Assembly (NCBI GenBank): GCA_945865935.1
Contig: CAMBFI010000003.1
Location: forward strand, 62,001-126,000
Reading direction: 5' to 3'
DNA: 64,000 nt
Origin: Bordetella parapertussis
Lineage (GTDB): Bacteria > Pseudomonadota > Gammaproteobacteria > Burkholderiales > Burkholderiaceae_B
Below are positions 8,717-18,446 of the stretch, in pieces. Position 1 is the first letter of the stretch; the number at the start of each line of letters is the position of its first letter. The notes beneath the pieces are model-generated. The model made no database searches, was not told where the DNA came from, and worked only from the letters and a program-made list of their open reading frames with translations. The position numbers and the translations under genes were made by a program.

Positions 8717-8730
8717 ACTCAACCTCAAAC
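8717..8730 (+). repeat. 14-nt direct repeat, copy B
   Basis: ACTCAACCTCAAAC, identical to 7077-7090, in the 23-bp gap between the ligase stop and the TTG start proposed for the GntR regulator. Confidence 0.5.
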
Positions 8731-8737
8731 CAGCCAG

Positions 8738-9493
8738 TTGAAACAATCTAACGACCTTCTCTACGCGCGCAGCCCCCAACCACTGTACTTGCAGGTGGCT
8801 GCCATCGTACGCAGAAATATTGAGCGTGGTGTCTGGCCCCGCGGCCAACAGGTACCCGCGCTAGAAAACTTGGTTGAAGACCTTGGCGTCTCACGCGCGA
8901 CGATCCGCCAGGCCTTTGGTCTGCTGGAGCGCGAGGGCTTGATCCATCGTTCCCGTGGCTCGGGCACCTACGTCAATGAAAACATTCCTCAACCCATGAA
9001 ACTCGCTCTCCCCACCAGTTGGGAGGAGACCGTCGCCCTATCCGCCGCCCTGGGAACAACCACGCTCGTGGAATTGAGCGCCGATGTGCCTCTACCCTTG
9101 CTTGGAATGGATTGTCCCTTCGATTGCAAAGGTAGTTTTCAATATCTCCAGCGCCTGCACACCACCTCAACCGGACCGTTTTGCTACAGCGAGGTTTATT
9201 TAGACCGAAACATTTATCGGCAGCATGCTGCGCGTTACCGCCACGCAACCGTTGTATCGGTTTTGAATGAGCTGCACGGTGACAAGCTGACACACGCCGA
9301 GCAACTCGTGAGTATCATCGAAGCGGGTGCGGACTCCGCACAAGCCCTACATCTGCCGCTTGCAGCGCCCGTTGCCGAACTGCGCCGCTACGCTTGTATC
9401 GACCAACGTGTCATTTATTTTGCGCGCCTAGAAATCCCCACGCGCTATGTACAAATGAAATTCGATCTTATCGAGAACCGCACACATGTTTAA
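8738..9493 (+). CDS. GntR-family transcriptional regulator with UTRA domain (HutC/FarR type)
   Basis: 251 residues. The N-terminal winged HTH (LYLQVAAIVRRNIERGVWPR, then LGVSRATIRQAFGLLEREGLI and RSRGSGTYV) is typical of GntR regulators. The remaining ~165 residues fit a UTRA effector-binding domain (SEVYLDRNIY; QALHLPLAAPVAELRRYA). The only reasonable start is a TTG at 8738 with a weak ribosome site, so the first few residues are uncertain. The stop overlaps the acyl-CoA dehydrogenase start by 8 bp. Encoded inside the operon, it probably controls it from the AAGTAC-type sites at 6961-7020 in response to a pathway intermediate (inference). Confidence 0.85.
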   Translation: MKQSNDLLYARSPQPLYLQVAAIVRRNIERGVWPRGQQVPALENLVEDLGVSRATIRQAFGLLEREGLIHRSRGSGTYVNENIPQPMKLALPTSWEETVALSAALGTTTLVELSADVPLPLLGMDCPFDCKGSFQYLQRLHTTSTGPFCYSEVYLDRNIYRQHAARYRHATVVSVLNELHGDKLTHAEQLVSIIEAGADSAQALHLPLAAPVAELRRYACIDQRVIYFARLEIPTRYVQMKFDLIENRTHV

Positions 9494-10658
9494 TCCAGAT
9501 TCATTGCGCTTACCCTTTTTTGACGGCTCACACCGGGCACTGCACGACGCCGCGCACGCGTGGTCGATTCAGCACCTGACGGACCGTGTGCACCACGGCA
9601 ACGTCGACCTGCGCTGCCAGGAACTCACGCGCATGCTTGGTGAGGCAGGATGGCTACGCTATTGCGTCCCGGCGGCCTACGGCGGTGTGTTCGAAGAGCT
9701 CGATTCACGCAGCCTCTGTTTGATGCGCCAAACGCTGGGCTATTACGATGGACTAGCGGACTTCGCCTTTGTCATGCAAGGGCTGGGCAGCGGACCGATC
9801 TCCCTCTTCGGCTCCGAGGCGCTCAAGCAAAAGTATTTGCCGAAGGTAGCGCGCGGCGAAATGCTCGCTGCCTTCGCCTTGTCAGAGCCAGACGCAGGTT
9901 CAGACGTCGCCGCGATGACCACACGCGCTACACGTACCGCCACAGGCTACCGAATCAACGGTGTCAAAACCTGGATATCCAACGCAGATATCGCCGACTT
10001 TTACACTGTGTTCGCGCGCGTTGAAAACGACGAAGCAGAAGGGGTGACAGCTTTTGTGATCGACGCCCACACACCGGGCCTCGCGATCACCGAGAGGTTC
10101 GACGTGTGCGCACCCCATCCGATTGGCACTCTGACCTTTACCGACTGCGACATCGCTGTCGAGCAGCGTGTTGGCAAGCCGGGACAGGGGTTCAAAGTTG
10201 CCCTGCAGAATTTAGATGTATTTCGTGCCTCGGTCGGTGCCGCAGCCTTAGGCTTCGCAGAGGTCGCGCTTGATATGGGCATCAAGCGCGCTGCGTCGCG
10301 CCCTATGTTTGGTGCGACACTGGCAGACTTACAAATCACGCAAGCGGCTATCGGCGACATGAGCACCGAAATTGATGCCGCGACCCTCCTCGTGTATCGC
10401 GCTGCCTGGGAACGCGACATTCTGAAACAACGCACCACACGGTCGGCTGCGATGGCCAAGCTTTTTGCGACGGAATCCGCCCAGCGCATCATTGACCGGT
10501 GTGTGCAGTTACACGGTGGCTTAGGTGTCAAAGTTGGACACCCCATGGAAATGTTGTATCGTGAAATCAGAGCACTACGGATTTATGAAGGCGCCACCGA
10601 GGTCCAGCAGGTCGTCATTGCGCGCGAAACCATGAAAAATAAAACGGGAGGAGTATAA
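9486..10658 (+). CDS. acyl-CoA dehydrogenase
   Basis: 390-residue flavoenzyme of the ACAD family, oxidising an acyl-CoA to the 2-enoyl-CoA and passing electrons to ETF. Recognisable parts are the FAD/substrate segment FALSEPDAGSDVAAMTTRA, GVKTWISNADIADFYTVFAR, and the C-terminal LHGGLGVKVGHPMEMLYREI. The catalytic-base region YEGATEVQ contains Glu368, the position used by short-chain and many other ACADs. The C-terminus (VIARETMKNKT) is family-typical. The start overlaps the GntR gene by 8 bp, indicating coupling. The substrate chain is unknown. Confidence 0.92.
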   Translation: MFNPDSLRLPFFDGSHRALHDAAHAWSIQHLTDRVHHGNVDLRCQELTRMLGEAGWLRYCVPAAYGGVFEELDSRSLCLMRQTLGYYDGLADFAFVMQGLGSGPISLFGSEALKQKYLPKVARGEMLAAFALSEPDAGSDVAAMTTRATRTATGYRINGVKTWISNADIADFYTVFARVENDEAEGVTAFVIDAHTPGLAITERFDVCAPHPIGTLTFTDCDIAVEQRVGKPGQGFKVALQNLDVFRASVGAAALGFAEVALDMGIKRAASRPMFGATLADLQITQAAIGDMSTEIDAATLLVYRAAWERDILKQRTTRSAAMAKLFATESAQRIIDRCVQLHGGLGVKVGHPMEMLYREIRALRIYEGATEVQQVVIARETMKNKTGGV

Positions 10659-10660
10659 AA

Positions 10661-12223
10661 ATGAACGGTTCGGAAGCGATGGTCAAGACCCTGCTCGCAG
10701 GGGCGGTCGATGTGTGTTTTGCCAATCCCGGCACCTCCGAGATGCACTTCGTCTCGGCACTGGACCGTGCGCCAGGCATGCGCTGCATTCTCGGATTATT
10801 TGAAGGCGTGGTCAGTGGTGCGGCCGACGGCTATTACCGAATGGCTGAAAAGCCTGCCGCCACCCTCCTACACCTGGGACCTGGCTTGGGTAATGCGTTA
10901 GCCAACATTCATAACGCTAAGCGCGCCAATACCGGGATGATCAATATTGTCGGACAGCATGCGCTCGATCACATTCACAACAATGCTCCACTGAATTCGG
11001 ATGTCGAAGCAGTGGCCCGTCCCATGTCGCACTGGGTCAAGACCACTATGTCGGCCAGCCAGGCGCCCCTAGATACGGCCGAAGCGATCTCACAAGCCCG
11101 CAGCACACCAGGGCGCATTGCTACGCTCGTCTTGCCGGCGAACTGTGCGTGGGAGCCCTCTGATCCTGGGCACTACTCGACAGCTCCGGCGCAAACCACC
11201 GCGGCACCGCTTGCCGACTCGGTGCTCGCCATTGCCCGTTTGTTATCGGATCGCAAGACAGCCGAAGCGACAACGCTTCTGTTGGGGGGTGCTGCGCTGC
11301 GTGCCAAGTCGGCACTGCTTGCGGGAAAAATCGCCGCACATACTGGCTGTAAGCTCGCCAGTGAGTCACGCAACCCTCGACTCGAACGCGGACGTGGACG
11401 CGTCAACATCATGCCACTACCCTTCGCCGTCGATGCTGCCGTAGCGATGCTCAAGGACTCCAAGCACTTAGTGTTGATCGGTAGCGCTTCGCCTGTGGCC
11501 TTCTTCGCCTATCCCAACAAGCCACGGATGATTCAGCAGCCTGACTGCCAGGTGCATACCTTAGCCACCTTAACGCACGATCTCCATGCAACACTGCATG
11601 CATTGGTTGACGCGCTGGGCGCTCACAACACGGCCCCCGCGCAACTCTCAACCGGCCCCATCATTACCGATCTCCCTAATGGAGCACCCACGGTCGAACA
11701 CATCGGTACCATCATCACGGCGTTAATGCCAGAAAACGGCATCATGGTCGAAGAGTCCGTGACCACAGGGCGTCAGTTTTCAAAACTGACGCATCAAGCG
11801 GCTCCCTATGACTGCATCGAGATTACGGGTGGCGCGATCGGCTGGGGGATGTCGGCCGCTGTCGGTGCCGCCGTCGCCTGCCCAGATCGTAAAGTCGTTG
11901 CCTTGATTGGTGATGGTAGCGCCATGTATACAGTGCAAGGCCTTTGGTCAATGGCGCGTGAAAACCTAGACGTTACCGTTGTGATCTTTGCCAACCGTTC
12001 ATACAAAATTTTGCGGGGAGAGCTGGCAAACATGGGTGGGCCGGAAGCAGGCGAAAACGCCAAGCGCATGCTCGATCTGGACCGGCCTTATATAGATTGG
12101 GTATCGATTGCGCGCGGTCATGGCGTGCCCGGACAGCAAGTCTCCAATATGGAAGACTTTGCCCAAGCACTACGCATCGCCAACAAAGAGAAAGGCCCGC
12201 GTCTGATCGAACTCGTCATGTAA
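10661..12223 (+). CDS. thiamine-diphosphate-dependent enzyme, acetolactate synthase-like
   Basis: 520 residues with the three-domain ThDP decarboxylase/synthase layout. The catalytic Glu48 is in LGLFEGVVSG, and the ThDP/Mg motif runs from GDGS (Asp418) to Asn445 in IFANRSYK. The N-terminus (VCFANPGTSEMHFVSALD) marks a subgroup usually labelled acetolactate synthase large subunit but lacking a nearby small regulatory subunit; no ilvH-like gene is here. In this context, benzoylformate-decarboxylase-like or acyloin chemistry is as likely as acetolactate formation. The start lies 2 bp after the ACAD stop, with GGAGGAG just upstream. Confidence 0.85.
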   Translation: MNGSEAMVKTLLAGAVDVCFANPGTSEMHFVSALDRAPGMRCILGLFEGVVSGAADGYYRMAEKPAATLLHLGPGLGNALANIHNAKRANTGMINIVGQHALDHIHNNAPLNSDVEAVARPMSHWVKTTMSASQAPLDTAEAISQARSTPGRIATLVLPANCAWEPSDPGHYSTAPAQTTAAPLADSVLAIARLLSDRKTAEATTLLLGGAALRAKSALLAGKIAAHTGCKLASESRNPRLERGRGRVNIMPLPFAVDAAVAMLKDSKHLVLIGSASPVAFFAYPNKPRMIQQPDCQVHTLATLTHDLHATLHALVDALGAHNTAPAQLSTGPIITDLPNGAPTVEHIGTIITALMPENGIMVEESVTTGRQFSKLTHQAAPYDCIEITGGAIGWGMSAAVGAAVACPDRKVVALIGDGSAMYTVQGLWSMARENLDVTVVIFANRSYKILRGELANMGGPEAGENAKRMLDLDRPYIDWVSIARGHGVPGQQVSNMEDFAQALRIANKEKGPRLIELVM

Positions 12224-12266
12224 ACCCATCACAACAATAACGATCAATCCTTCTGGAGACCACAAC

Positions 12267-13325
12267 ATGAAATGCTACTGCGTCGTTAATTTTCGTGAAT
12301 CGTTGCAGATGTTAGAGGCCGAGACACCCACGCCCACGGGCGCACAGGTGCTCGTGCAGGTACGCGCCGCAGGCGTCTGCCACAGTGATATTCACTTCTG
12401 GGAAGGCGGCTACGACTTGGGAAATGGCAAAACCTTATCGCTTAAAGACCGTGGCATCAAGCTCCCCATGACCATGGGACACGAAACGGCTGGAACAGTC
12501 GTCGCAATGGGGCCCGATGCCAAAGGTGTCGAGAAAGGCCGCAACTATTTAGTGTACCCCTGGATCGGTTGCCGACAGTGTCCCGCTTGTGACGAGGGCT
12601 TAGAGAACTATTGTGCGGCCCCCCAGTACTTGGGAGTTCACCGTCCCGGTGGCTACGCAGACCACCTCATGGTTCCTGATGCGCGCTACTTGATTGATAT
12701 TGGAGACATGGATCCGGCTACACTTGCCCCCTATGCATGCTCGGGCATCACGACTTACAGCGCGATCAACAAAATCGGAGTCAAGACCTTTAGCAAACAC
12801 CCGATTGTGATCATGGGCGCCGGCGGCTTGGGTCTCATGGCGATGGCACTACTTAAAGCAATGGGTGGTGTCAGCCCCATCGTCGTCGATATCGATCCTG
12901 TCAAACGACAAGCTGCGCTCGATGCAGGCGCACTCGCCGCGATCGACGGCGCAGCACCTGACGCGGCCAAGCAAATCATCGCAGCCAATAGCGGCAAACT
13001 GATTCAGGGAGTTGTGGATTTGGTCGGTGCGCCGTCAACAACGGGGATCGCATTTGATTGTCTGATCAAAGGTGGCAAGCTTGTCATTGTGGGGCTGTTT
13101 GGTGGCGGAGCGTCCTGGCCAATTGCCTTCATCCCGATGAAAGCCCTGCAGATCCTAGGAAGCTACACCGGTTCGCTGCAAGAAATGCGCGAACTCATGC
13201 AGCTTGTCAAAGAAGGCAAAATCACGCCCATCCCTGTGCATACCCACCCACTGGCCGATGCCGACAAAGTATTGAAGTCACTGATTGCTGGCAAAGTGAC
13301 GGGCCGCGCGGTCTTGACCGCATAA
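12267..13325 (+). CDS. zinc-dependent alcohol dehydrogenase (MDR superfamily)
   Basis: 352 residues. The catalytic zinc ligands Cys38 (GVCHSD) and His72 (MGHETAG) are present. So are the structural-zinc cysteines 102, 105, 108 and 116 (CRQCPACDEGLENYC). The Rossmann motif GAGGLGLMAM follows. It would interconvert an alcohol and aldehyde or ketone with NAD(H). It is the last gene of the ligase operon, 43 bp after the ThDP enzyme, with CTGGAG 8 nt before the ATG. A product aldehyde of the ThDP decarboxylase would be a natural substrate (inference). The 3' end faces recO, 28 bp away. Confidence 0.92.
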   Translation: MKCYCVVNFRESLQMLEAETPTPTGAQVLVQVRAAGVCHSDIHFWEGGYDLGNGKTLSLKDRGIKLPMTMGHETAGTVVAMGPDAKGVEKGRNYLVYPWIGCRQCPACDEGLENYCAAPQYLGVHRPGGYADHLMVPDARYLIDIGDMDPATLAPYACSGITTYSAINKIGVKTFSKHPIVIMGAGGLGLMAMALLKAMGGVSPIVVDIDPVKRQAALDAGALAAIDGAAPDAAKQIIAANSGKLIQGVVDLVGAPSTTGIAFDCLIKGGKLVIVGLFGGGASWPIAFIPMKALQILGSYTGSLQEMRELMQLVKEGKITPIPVHTHPLADADKVLKSLIAGKVTGRAVLTA

Positions 13326-13353
13326 AGCGAAGCGCTCTAACCGCTTTGCAGTG

Positions 13354-13953
13354 CTATTTATTTCCTTGATAGCGCTGCAAGGCCAGCAACACTTGACGAG
13401 TCGCCAGCGGACGACCCGCCAGGTGTTCCGCCAAGCGCTCGCGCAGCCGCGCACGTAACTGAGGCTCTTGCTGCGCATCATCAAAATCCGGCGGCTCTTG
13501 GTCCAGCCCGTACCCGGTCTCTTTGAGTAAGGTCCATTCAAATTTACGCAAGGCGCCTGCAGCAGTTTGCCCAGCCGCTAACTGCTGCAAGGCAATCACA
13601 TAGGCATCGAACAAACCGGGGTGAGGATCCTCACGCGGTAGCAAACGAAACATCAGCTCGTTCATGTACCAGCACGACATCATGGCAGGGCCTGGCAAGG
13701 GATGCACGCCCGCGCACTCGGCGCGCGTCATAGTTTTGACTTCGGTCGCACCACTCCAGGACAGTAGTAAGGGCTGGAACACCGAGAGCGCAGGTCGCAG
13801 AACCGAGTGCGGTCTTTTCGCGCCCTTGGCAACCAAGGTCACCCAGCCGTGGTCTCGCGAGAACGCCTGTACGATCAAAGAGGTCTCGCGCCAGGCCGTT
13901 GCATGCAGGACGTAGCCCGGGGTTTCGTGGACTCGTACGAGGCGTCGGCTCAT
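13354..13953 (-). CDS. recO: DNA repair protein RecO (short form)
   Basis: RecO loads RecA with RecF and RecR on single-strand gaps. The N-terminal OB fold is clear (TPGYVLHATAWRETSLIVQ, WVTLVAKGAKRP). The helical part includes YMNELMFRLLPREDPHPGLF and the C-terminus ends LATRQVLLALQRYQGNK. At 199 residues it is about 40 shorter than E. coli RecO (242). The loss maps between FEWTLLKETGYGL and the C-terminal helices, where others carry a longer loop or metal-binding insert. The frame is intact, so this is a compact variant rather than a pseudogene. pdxJ, the usual downstream neighbour, is missing. Confidence 0.88.
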   Translation of the reverse strand: MSRRLVRVHETPGYVLHATAWRETSLIVQAFSRDHGWVTLVAKGAKRPHSVLRPALSVFQPLLLSWSGATEVKTMTRAECAGVHPLPGPAMMSCWYMNELMFRLLPREDPHPGLFDAYVIALQQLAAGQTAAGALRKFEWTLLKETGYGLDQEPPDFDDAQQEPQLRARLRERLAEHLAGRPLATRQVLLALQRYQGNK

Positions 13954-13973
13954 ATGACTAGGCGCTCAGTGCT

Positions 13974-14864
13974 TTACTCATATCCCAGGTCACGCAGGCT
14001 GCTCTCTTTTTCAGCCCAGCCTTTGCGCACCTTGATGTACACCTCAAGATGGATAGGCTTATCGAGTAGCTTGGCCATGTCCTGACGTGCCTCGGAGGCA
14101 ATCCGCTTCATGTGTCCGCCACCCGCGCCCAGCAAGATGGGGCGATGGCTATCGCGCTCTACGATGACACATGCCGCAACATGTGCGCCTTTGTCGGTTT
14201 CTTCCCACTGCTCGATGACAACCGTACAACCGTAAGGGAGCTCATCACCCACTAAACGAAAGATTTTTTCGCGAATGAGCTCCGCTGCGATAAAGCGCAT
14301 GGGACGATCCGTGAGTGTGTCGGCATCGAAAAACGGCTCGTTCTCAGGCAAACGCTTAGCAACCTCATCTAGCAACTGATCAAGTTGATGGCGCTTAGTT
14401 GAGCTAACGGGCACGACGGCATCAAACTGATAGAGTGCCGCGATTCTTGCCACGAAGGGATAGAGCTCATCGCGACTTTTAAGCTGATCAATCTTGCTGA
14501 CCACTAGAATAGTCCGCTTGGGCTCATGCAGCAGAGACAAAAGCTTTTCATCGCCTGGCGACCACTTACCCGCCTCAACCACGAACAGCACCACATCCAC
14601 ATCGGCCAAGGTTTGCGTGACCACGCGGTTCATCATCTTATTCATAGCACCCCCGTGGCGCGTCTGAAACCCAGGGGTATCGACAAAAACGAACTGCTCA
14701 GCCTCACGCGTCAGCACACCTTGAATCCGATGACGCGTTGTCTGCGCTTTACGCGAAACAATAGAAATTTTGGTGCCAATTAAAGCGTTCGTCAGGGTGG
14801 ACTTACCGACATTTGGACGACCAACGACTGCGATGAAACCACAGCGGTACGCTGTTTCGGTCAT
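13974..14864 (-). CDS. era: GTPase Era
   Basis: 296-residue ribosome-assembly GTPase that binds the 3' end of 16S rRNA. The G1 motif GRPNVGKST (residues 16-24), G2-region threonines (QTTRHRIQG), G3 DTPGF and G4-like VSKID are present, followed by the KH domain ([19 protein letters not shown]). The start overlaps the rnc stop by 4 bp (ATGA-type coupling), the standard rnc-era arrangement. recO follows after 20 bp. Confidence 0.97.
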   Translation of the reverse strand: MTETAYRCGFIAVVGRPNVGKSTLTNALIGTKISIVSRKAQTTRHRIQGVLTREAEQFVFVDTPGFQTRHGGAMNKMMNRVVTQTLADVDVVLFVVEAGKWSPGDEKLLSLLHEPKRTILVVSKIDQLKSRDELYPFVARIAALYQFDAVVPVSSTKRHQLDQLLDEVAKRLPENEPFFDADTLTDRPMRFIAAELIREKIFRLVGDELPYGCTVVIEQWEETDKGAHVAACVIVERDSHRPILLGAGGGHMKRIASEARQDMAKLLDKPIHLEVYIKVRKGWAEKESSLRDLGYE

Positions 14865-15619
14865 TTAAGCTCCTGAGCGACCGCAACCGGCAGCGTTAAT
14901 TGTGCCGTTTTGCGCGCCCGGGTTGACCGCTTTTTAACTGGCGCGGGACTTGCAGCCTCCGCGCTCACCAAGGCGAGCTTGGCACCAGATTGTTCGGCTG
15001 CACGACGGCTAGAGCCCGCCGCCACAACCTTGATATCCAAAGACGGGATCAAACACTCAACCTCAAACTGCTGGCTGTGCGCCGCGCCGTGTGTGGCGAC
15101 AACGTTATAGATCGGTAAGGCCAGCTTGCGACTTTGCAAAAACTCTTGCAATAAGGTTTTTGCATCTTTACCCAAGGTCAGCGGATCGACACTTGCCAGA
15201 ATGGGCTTGTACAACCGTTCAACAAGTTGTTGTGCAGCGATGAACCCTCCGTCCAGATAGACCGCAGCGAGCACGGCTTCGAAGGTATCGGCCAAAATCG
15301 ATGGGCGGCGAAAACCACCACTCTTGAGTTCGCCTTCGCCTAAACGCAAAAATTTGGACAGATCTAGCTTTTGAGCGATGTCGGCGAGCGAGGATTGCTT
15401 GACCAAGTTAGCGCGCACGCGCGATAAGTCGCCTTCGTCTAGTGTGCCGTAATGATTGAACAACAATGCCGCGACCGCCACGTTAAGAACCGAATCACCA
15501 AGAAACTCTAAGCGCTCGTTATGACGCGCGCCATGGCTGCGATGCGTCAGCGCCTGCTCAAGCAGTGCGGGTTTGACGAACTTATATCCGAGCGAGGTTT
15601 CGAGTGCGACCTGGGGCAT
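14861..15619 (-). CDS. rnc: ribonuclease III
   Basis: 252 residues. RNase III cleaves double-stranded RNA in rRNA processing and mRNA control. The signature [12 protein letters not shown] holds the catalytic acids (Glu38, Asp42), with the second acidic cluster at [16 protein letters not shown]. The double-stranded-RNA-binding domain begins near residue 155 ([18 protein letters not shown]). A Lys/Ala/Arg-rich C-terminal tail of about 25 residues ([12 protein letters not shown]) goes beyond the core domain and may add RNA affinity. It is co-transcribed with lepB upstream (41-bp gap) and era downstream. Confidence 0.96.
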   Translation of the reverse strand: MPQVALETSLGYKFVKPALLEQALTHRSHGARHNERLEFLGDSVLNVAVAALLFNHYGTLDEGDLSRVRANLVKQSSLADIAQKLDLSKFLRLGEGELKSGGFRRPSILADTFEAVLAAVYLDGGFIAAQQLVERLYKPILASVDPLTLGKDAKTLLQEFLQSRKLALPIYNVVATHGAAHSQQFEVECLIPSLDIKVVAAGSSRRAAEQSGAKLALVSAEAASPAPVKKRSTRARKTAQLTLPVAVAQELK

Positions 15620-15660
15620 AAAGCAAATAACATGAAGCGAGTGAATCGAGTTGAACGAAC

Positions 15661-16548
15661 TTAGTGGAAAGGACCAATGCGACCCAAGCTACCAAAATTC
15701 ATCCAAATGAAGAAAGCTTTACCAACGATATTGGCCTCAGGGACAAATCCCCAGAAACGGCTGTCAAGACTATTATCGCGGTTATCTCCCATCATAAAGT
15801 AAACACCGGCCGGGACAGTGCACCGCAGACCATTACGTAGGTACTCGCATTTTTCACGATACGGAAAGCTTGAAATTGGCCCTATATCCTGCGAACGTCG
15901 CTCATCTAGCAGTATTTTGTGGGGCTTATCGCCCAAGGACTCTATGAACTGTGCGGTATACGCCACACGATCCGGTTCAAAATACTGCCCATCCGCCTTG
16001 CGCGGAACCTCTTTGCCGTTGATATAGAGCTTCTTGTCCAGATAAGCGACTTGATCGCCAGGCAGACCAACCACACGCTTGATGTAATCCACGGAGGGAT
16101 CAACCGGATAGCGAAACACCATTACATCGCCACGCTGTGGCTGACCGATCGGAATCACCTTCGTATCAACGATCGGCAAACGTAGACCATACGTGAATTT
16201 ATTGACAAGGATCAGATCGCCCGACTGCAACGTCGGCAGCATAGATCCCGAAGGAATGCGGAACGGCTCGACAATAAACGAGCGCAGGACAAAGACAAAC
16301 AAGATGACGGGGAAAAAACTGACGCCGTACTCCACCCACCACGGCATCTTTCCAAACTCGGCCTTAATCTGCTCTTGACGCGTTAGTTTTTCATGGTCAG
16401 GTAGACCAGCCCAACTCGGCCGAGCCAGCTCAAGCGCCTGCATCACACGGGCCGCTCGCTTATGGCGCAGAGAAAAGCGATCAAGCGACCACACAATACC
16501 GGTCACGACTAGCAACACAAAAAGAATTAAGGCAAAGTTCCAGCTCAT
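15661..16548 (-). CDS. lepB: signal peptidase I
   Basis: 295-residue inner-membrane serine protease that removes Sec signal peptides. There are two N-terminal membrane segments (residues 3-22 and about 77-95) and a periplasmic catalytic domain. The nucleophile is Ser102 in [10 protein letters not shown] and the general base Lys157 in DYIKRVVG; the C-terminal box [16 protein letters not shown] is complete. The frame is open to 16632, but the ATG at 16548 gives the family N-terminus [10 protein letters not shown], so it was chosen. lepA lies 22 bp upstream in the same operon. Confidence 0.96.
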   Translation of the reverse strand: MSWNFALILFVLLVVTGIVWSLDRFSLRHKRAARVMQALELARPSWAGLPDHEKLTRQEQIKAEFGKMPWWVEYGVSFFPVILFVFVLRSFIVEPFRIPSGSMLPTLQSGDLILVNKFTYGLRLPIVDTKVIPIGQPQRGDVMVFRYPVDPSVDYIKRVVGLPGDQVAYLDKKLYINGKEVPRKADGQYFEPDRVAYTAQFIESLGDKPHKILLDERRSQDIGPISSFPYREKCEYLRNGLRCTVPAGVYFMMGDNRDNSLDSRFWGFVPEANIVGKAFFIWMNFGSLGRIGPFH

Positions 16549-16570
16549 TGTTTCGACCTTTGCAAACGTT

Positions 16571-18364
16571 TTATTTATCTTCCACCTGCAGGATCGCCAA
16601 GAACGCCTCCTGGGGAATTTCAACACTACCAACTTGCTTCATGCGTTTTTTACCAGCCTTCTGTTTTTCAAGAAGTTTCTTTTTACGACTGACATCGCCG
16701 CCATAACACTTCGCCAGCACGTTCTTACGCAGCGCCTTGACGTTCTCACGCGCGATGATTTCAGCCCCGATCGCGGCCTGAATCGCCACGTCATACATCT
16801 GGCGTGGAATCAGCTCGCGCATCCGCGACACCACGTCACGGGCGCGATAGCGCGCATTGGCGCGATGGCAAATCGTTGAAAGCGCATCGACCTTATCGCT
16901 ATTAATCAACAGATCAACTTTAACAACATCTGCAGCGCGATATTCTTTGAACTCGTAATCCATGGAGGCATAGCCACGCGACACAGACTTCAGTTTGTCA
17001 AAGAAATCGAGCACGATCTCGGCGAGCGGGATCTCATAATGCAAATGCACTTGGCGGCCGTGGTAGGTCATATCAAGTTGCACACCACGCTTACTGTTAC
17101 AGAGTGTCATCACCGTGCCGACATACTCTTGAGGCATAAAGAGGGTGACATTGACAATGGGCTCGCGCACTTCGAGGTATTTACCCACCTCAGGCATCCG
17201 CGAAGGACTTTCAATCTGAATCACACTATTGTCACGCAACTCGACCTCATAGACTACCGAGGGTGCGGTGGTGATGATATCCATATCGAACTCGCGCTCA
17301 AGCCGCTCTTGCACGATTTCCATGTGCAATAAGCCTAGGAAGCCGCAACGAAAACCAAACCCCAGTGCCTGAGACACCTCGGGCTCATACATGAGGGCGG
17401 AATCGTTGAGTTTGAGTTTTTCAAGAGAGTCGCGCAGCTGATCGTATTCACTGCTCTCGACGGGATAGAGGCCCGCAAACACCTGAGGCTTAACTTCTTT
17501 GAAGCCAGGTAGCGGCACGGTGGAGGGCTTGGCAAACGTCGTGATGGTGTCGCCGACCTTCGCGTCCGCCAACTCTTTGATCCCCGCAATAACAAAACCC
17601 ACTTCGCCTGCGGACAAAAACTTACGCGCCTCGGACTTAGGCGTAAACACCCCGACTTGTTCACACAAGTGCACGGCACCTGTGGCCATGAAAGAGATTT
17701 TATCTTTTGGTGTGAGCACGCCATTCACGACGCGTACCAGCATGACAACGCCAACATAATTATCAAACCAGGAGTCAACGATCAACGCCTGCAACGCAGA
17801 CTTTGGATCTCCTTTGGGCGCAGGGATTCGAGCCACAACGGCCTCGAGGATTTCGTCGATGCCCATACCGGTCTTGGCACTCGCCAAAATCGCATTCGCG
17901 GCATCGATACCAATGACTTCTTCGACTTCTGCGCGCGCACTTTCAGGATCAGCGGAAGGCAAATCCATTTTGTTCAACACGGGCACAACTTCAACACCGA
18001 GTTCGATTGCGGTGTAGCAATTCGCGACGGTTTGCGCCTCAACACCTTGCGAGGCATCCACCACAAGCAGCGCACCCTCGCAGGCAGACAGTGAGCGACT
18101 GACCTCATAAGAGAAGTCAACGTGGCCTGGCGTGTCGATCAGATTGAGGTTGTAAATGTTCCCATCGGCAGCCTTGTAATGCAGCGCCGCTGTCTGGGCT
18201 TTGATGGTGATACCCCGCTCGCGCTCGATATCCATCGAATCCAACACTTGCGCCGACATTTCCCGGTCCGCCAAGCCCCCGCAACGCTGAATTAAACGGT
18301 CTGCGAGAGTGGATTTGCCGTGATCAATGTGGGCAATGATAGAGAAATTGCGAATATGCTGCAT
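16571..18364 (-). CDS. lepA: elongation factor 4
   Basis: 597-residue translational GTPase that acts on stalled or initiating ribosomes. G1 is [10 protein letters not shown]2 is in [12 protein letters not shown]3 is DTPGHVDF and G4 is NKMDLP, followed by the EF-G-like domains and the LepA-specific C-terminus ending [11 protein letters not shown]. The ATG at 18364 ([12 protein letters not shown]) has AGGTG just upstream and replaces the longer open frame from 18388. It is the first gene of lepA-lepB-rnc-era-recO. The mucD terminator lies in the gap before it. Confidence 0.97.
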   Translation of the reverse strand: MQHIRNFSIIAHIDHGKSTLADRLIQRCGGLADREMSAQVLDSMDIERERGITIKAQTAALHYKAADGNIYNLNLIDTPGHVDFSYEVSRSLSACEGALLVVDASQGVEAQTVANCYTAIELGVEVVPVLNKMDLPSADPESARAEVEEVIGIDAANAILASAKTGMGIDEILEAVVARIPAPKGDPKSALQALIVDSWFDNYVGVVMLVRVVNGVLTPKDKISFMATGAVHLCEQVGVFTPKSEARKFLSAGEVGFVIAGIKELADAKVGDTITTFAKPSTVPLPGFKEVKPQVFAGLYPVESSEYDQLRDSLEKLKLNDSALMYEPEVSQALGFGFRCGFLGLLHMEIVQERLEREFDMDIITTAPSVVYEVELRDNSVIQIESPSRMPEVGKYLEVREPIVNVTLFMPQEYVGTVMTLCNSKRGVQLDMTYHGRQVHLHYEIPLAEIVLDFFDKLKSVSRGYASMDYEFKEYRAADVVKVDLLINSDKVDALSTICHRANARYRARDVVSRMRELIPRQMYDVAIQAAIGAEIIARENVKALRKNVLAKCYGGDVSRKKKLLEKQKAGKKRMKQVGSVEIPQEAFLAILQVEDK

Positions 18365-18388
18365 AACACCTGAAAAGTAAGCTAGCAA

Positions 18389-18417
18389 GCAAAAGGGGCG
18401 CCCTGCGCCCCTTTTGC
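18389..18417. terminator. terminator-like hairpin between mucD and lepA
   Basis: A perfect 13-bp stem, GCAAAAGGGGCGC and GCGCCCCTTTTGC, with a CCT loop. It lies downstream of the mucD stop on the minus strand and before lepA. The stem itself supplies the T-run and no long extra T-tract follows, so termination may be incomplete. Confidence 0.75.
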
Positions 18418-18446
18418 GGCAAACCGCTATTCTAGCCCTTCTTGGC

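Noticed and set aside
13324-13347. AAAGCG ... CGCTTT hairpin between the ADH gene and recO as terminator
   Set aside because: Only six paired bases with a 12-nt loop and no T-run; too weak to call.
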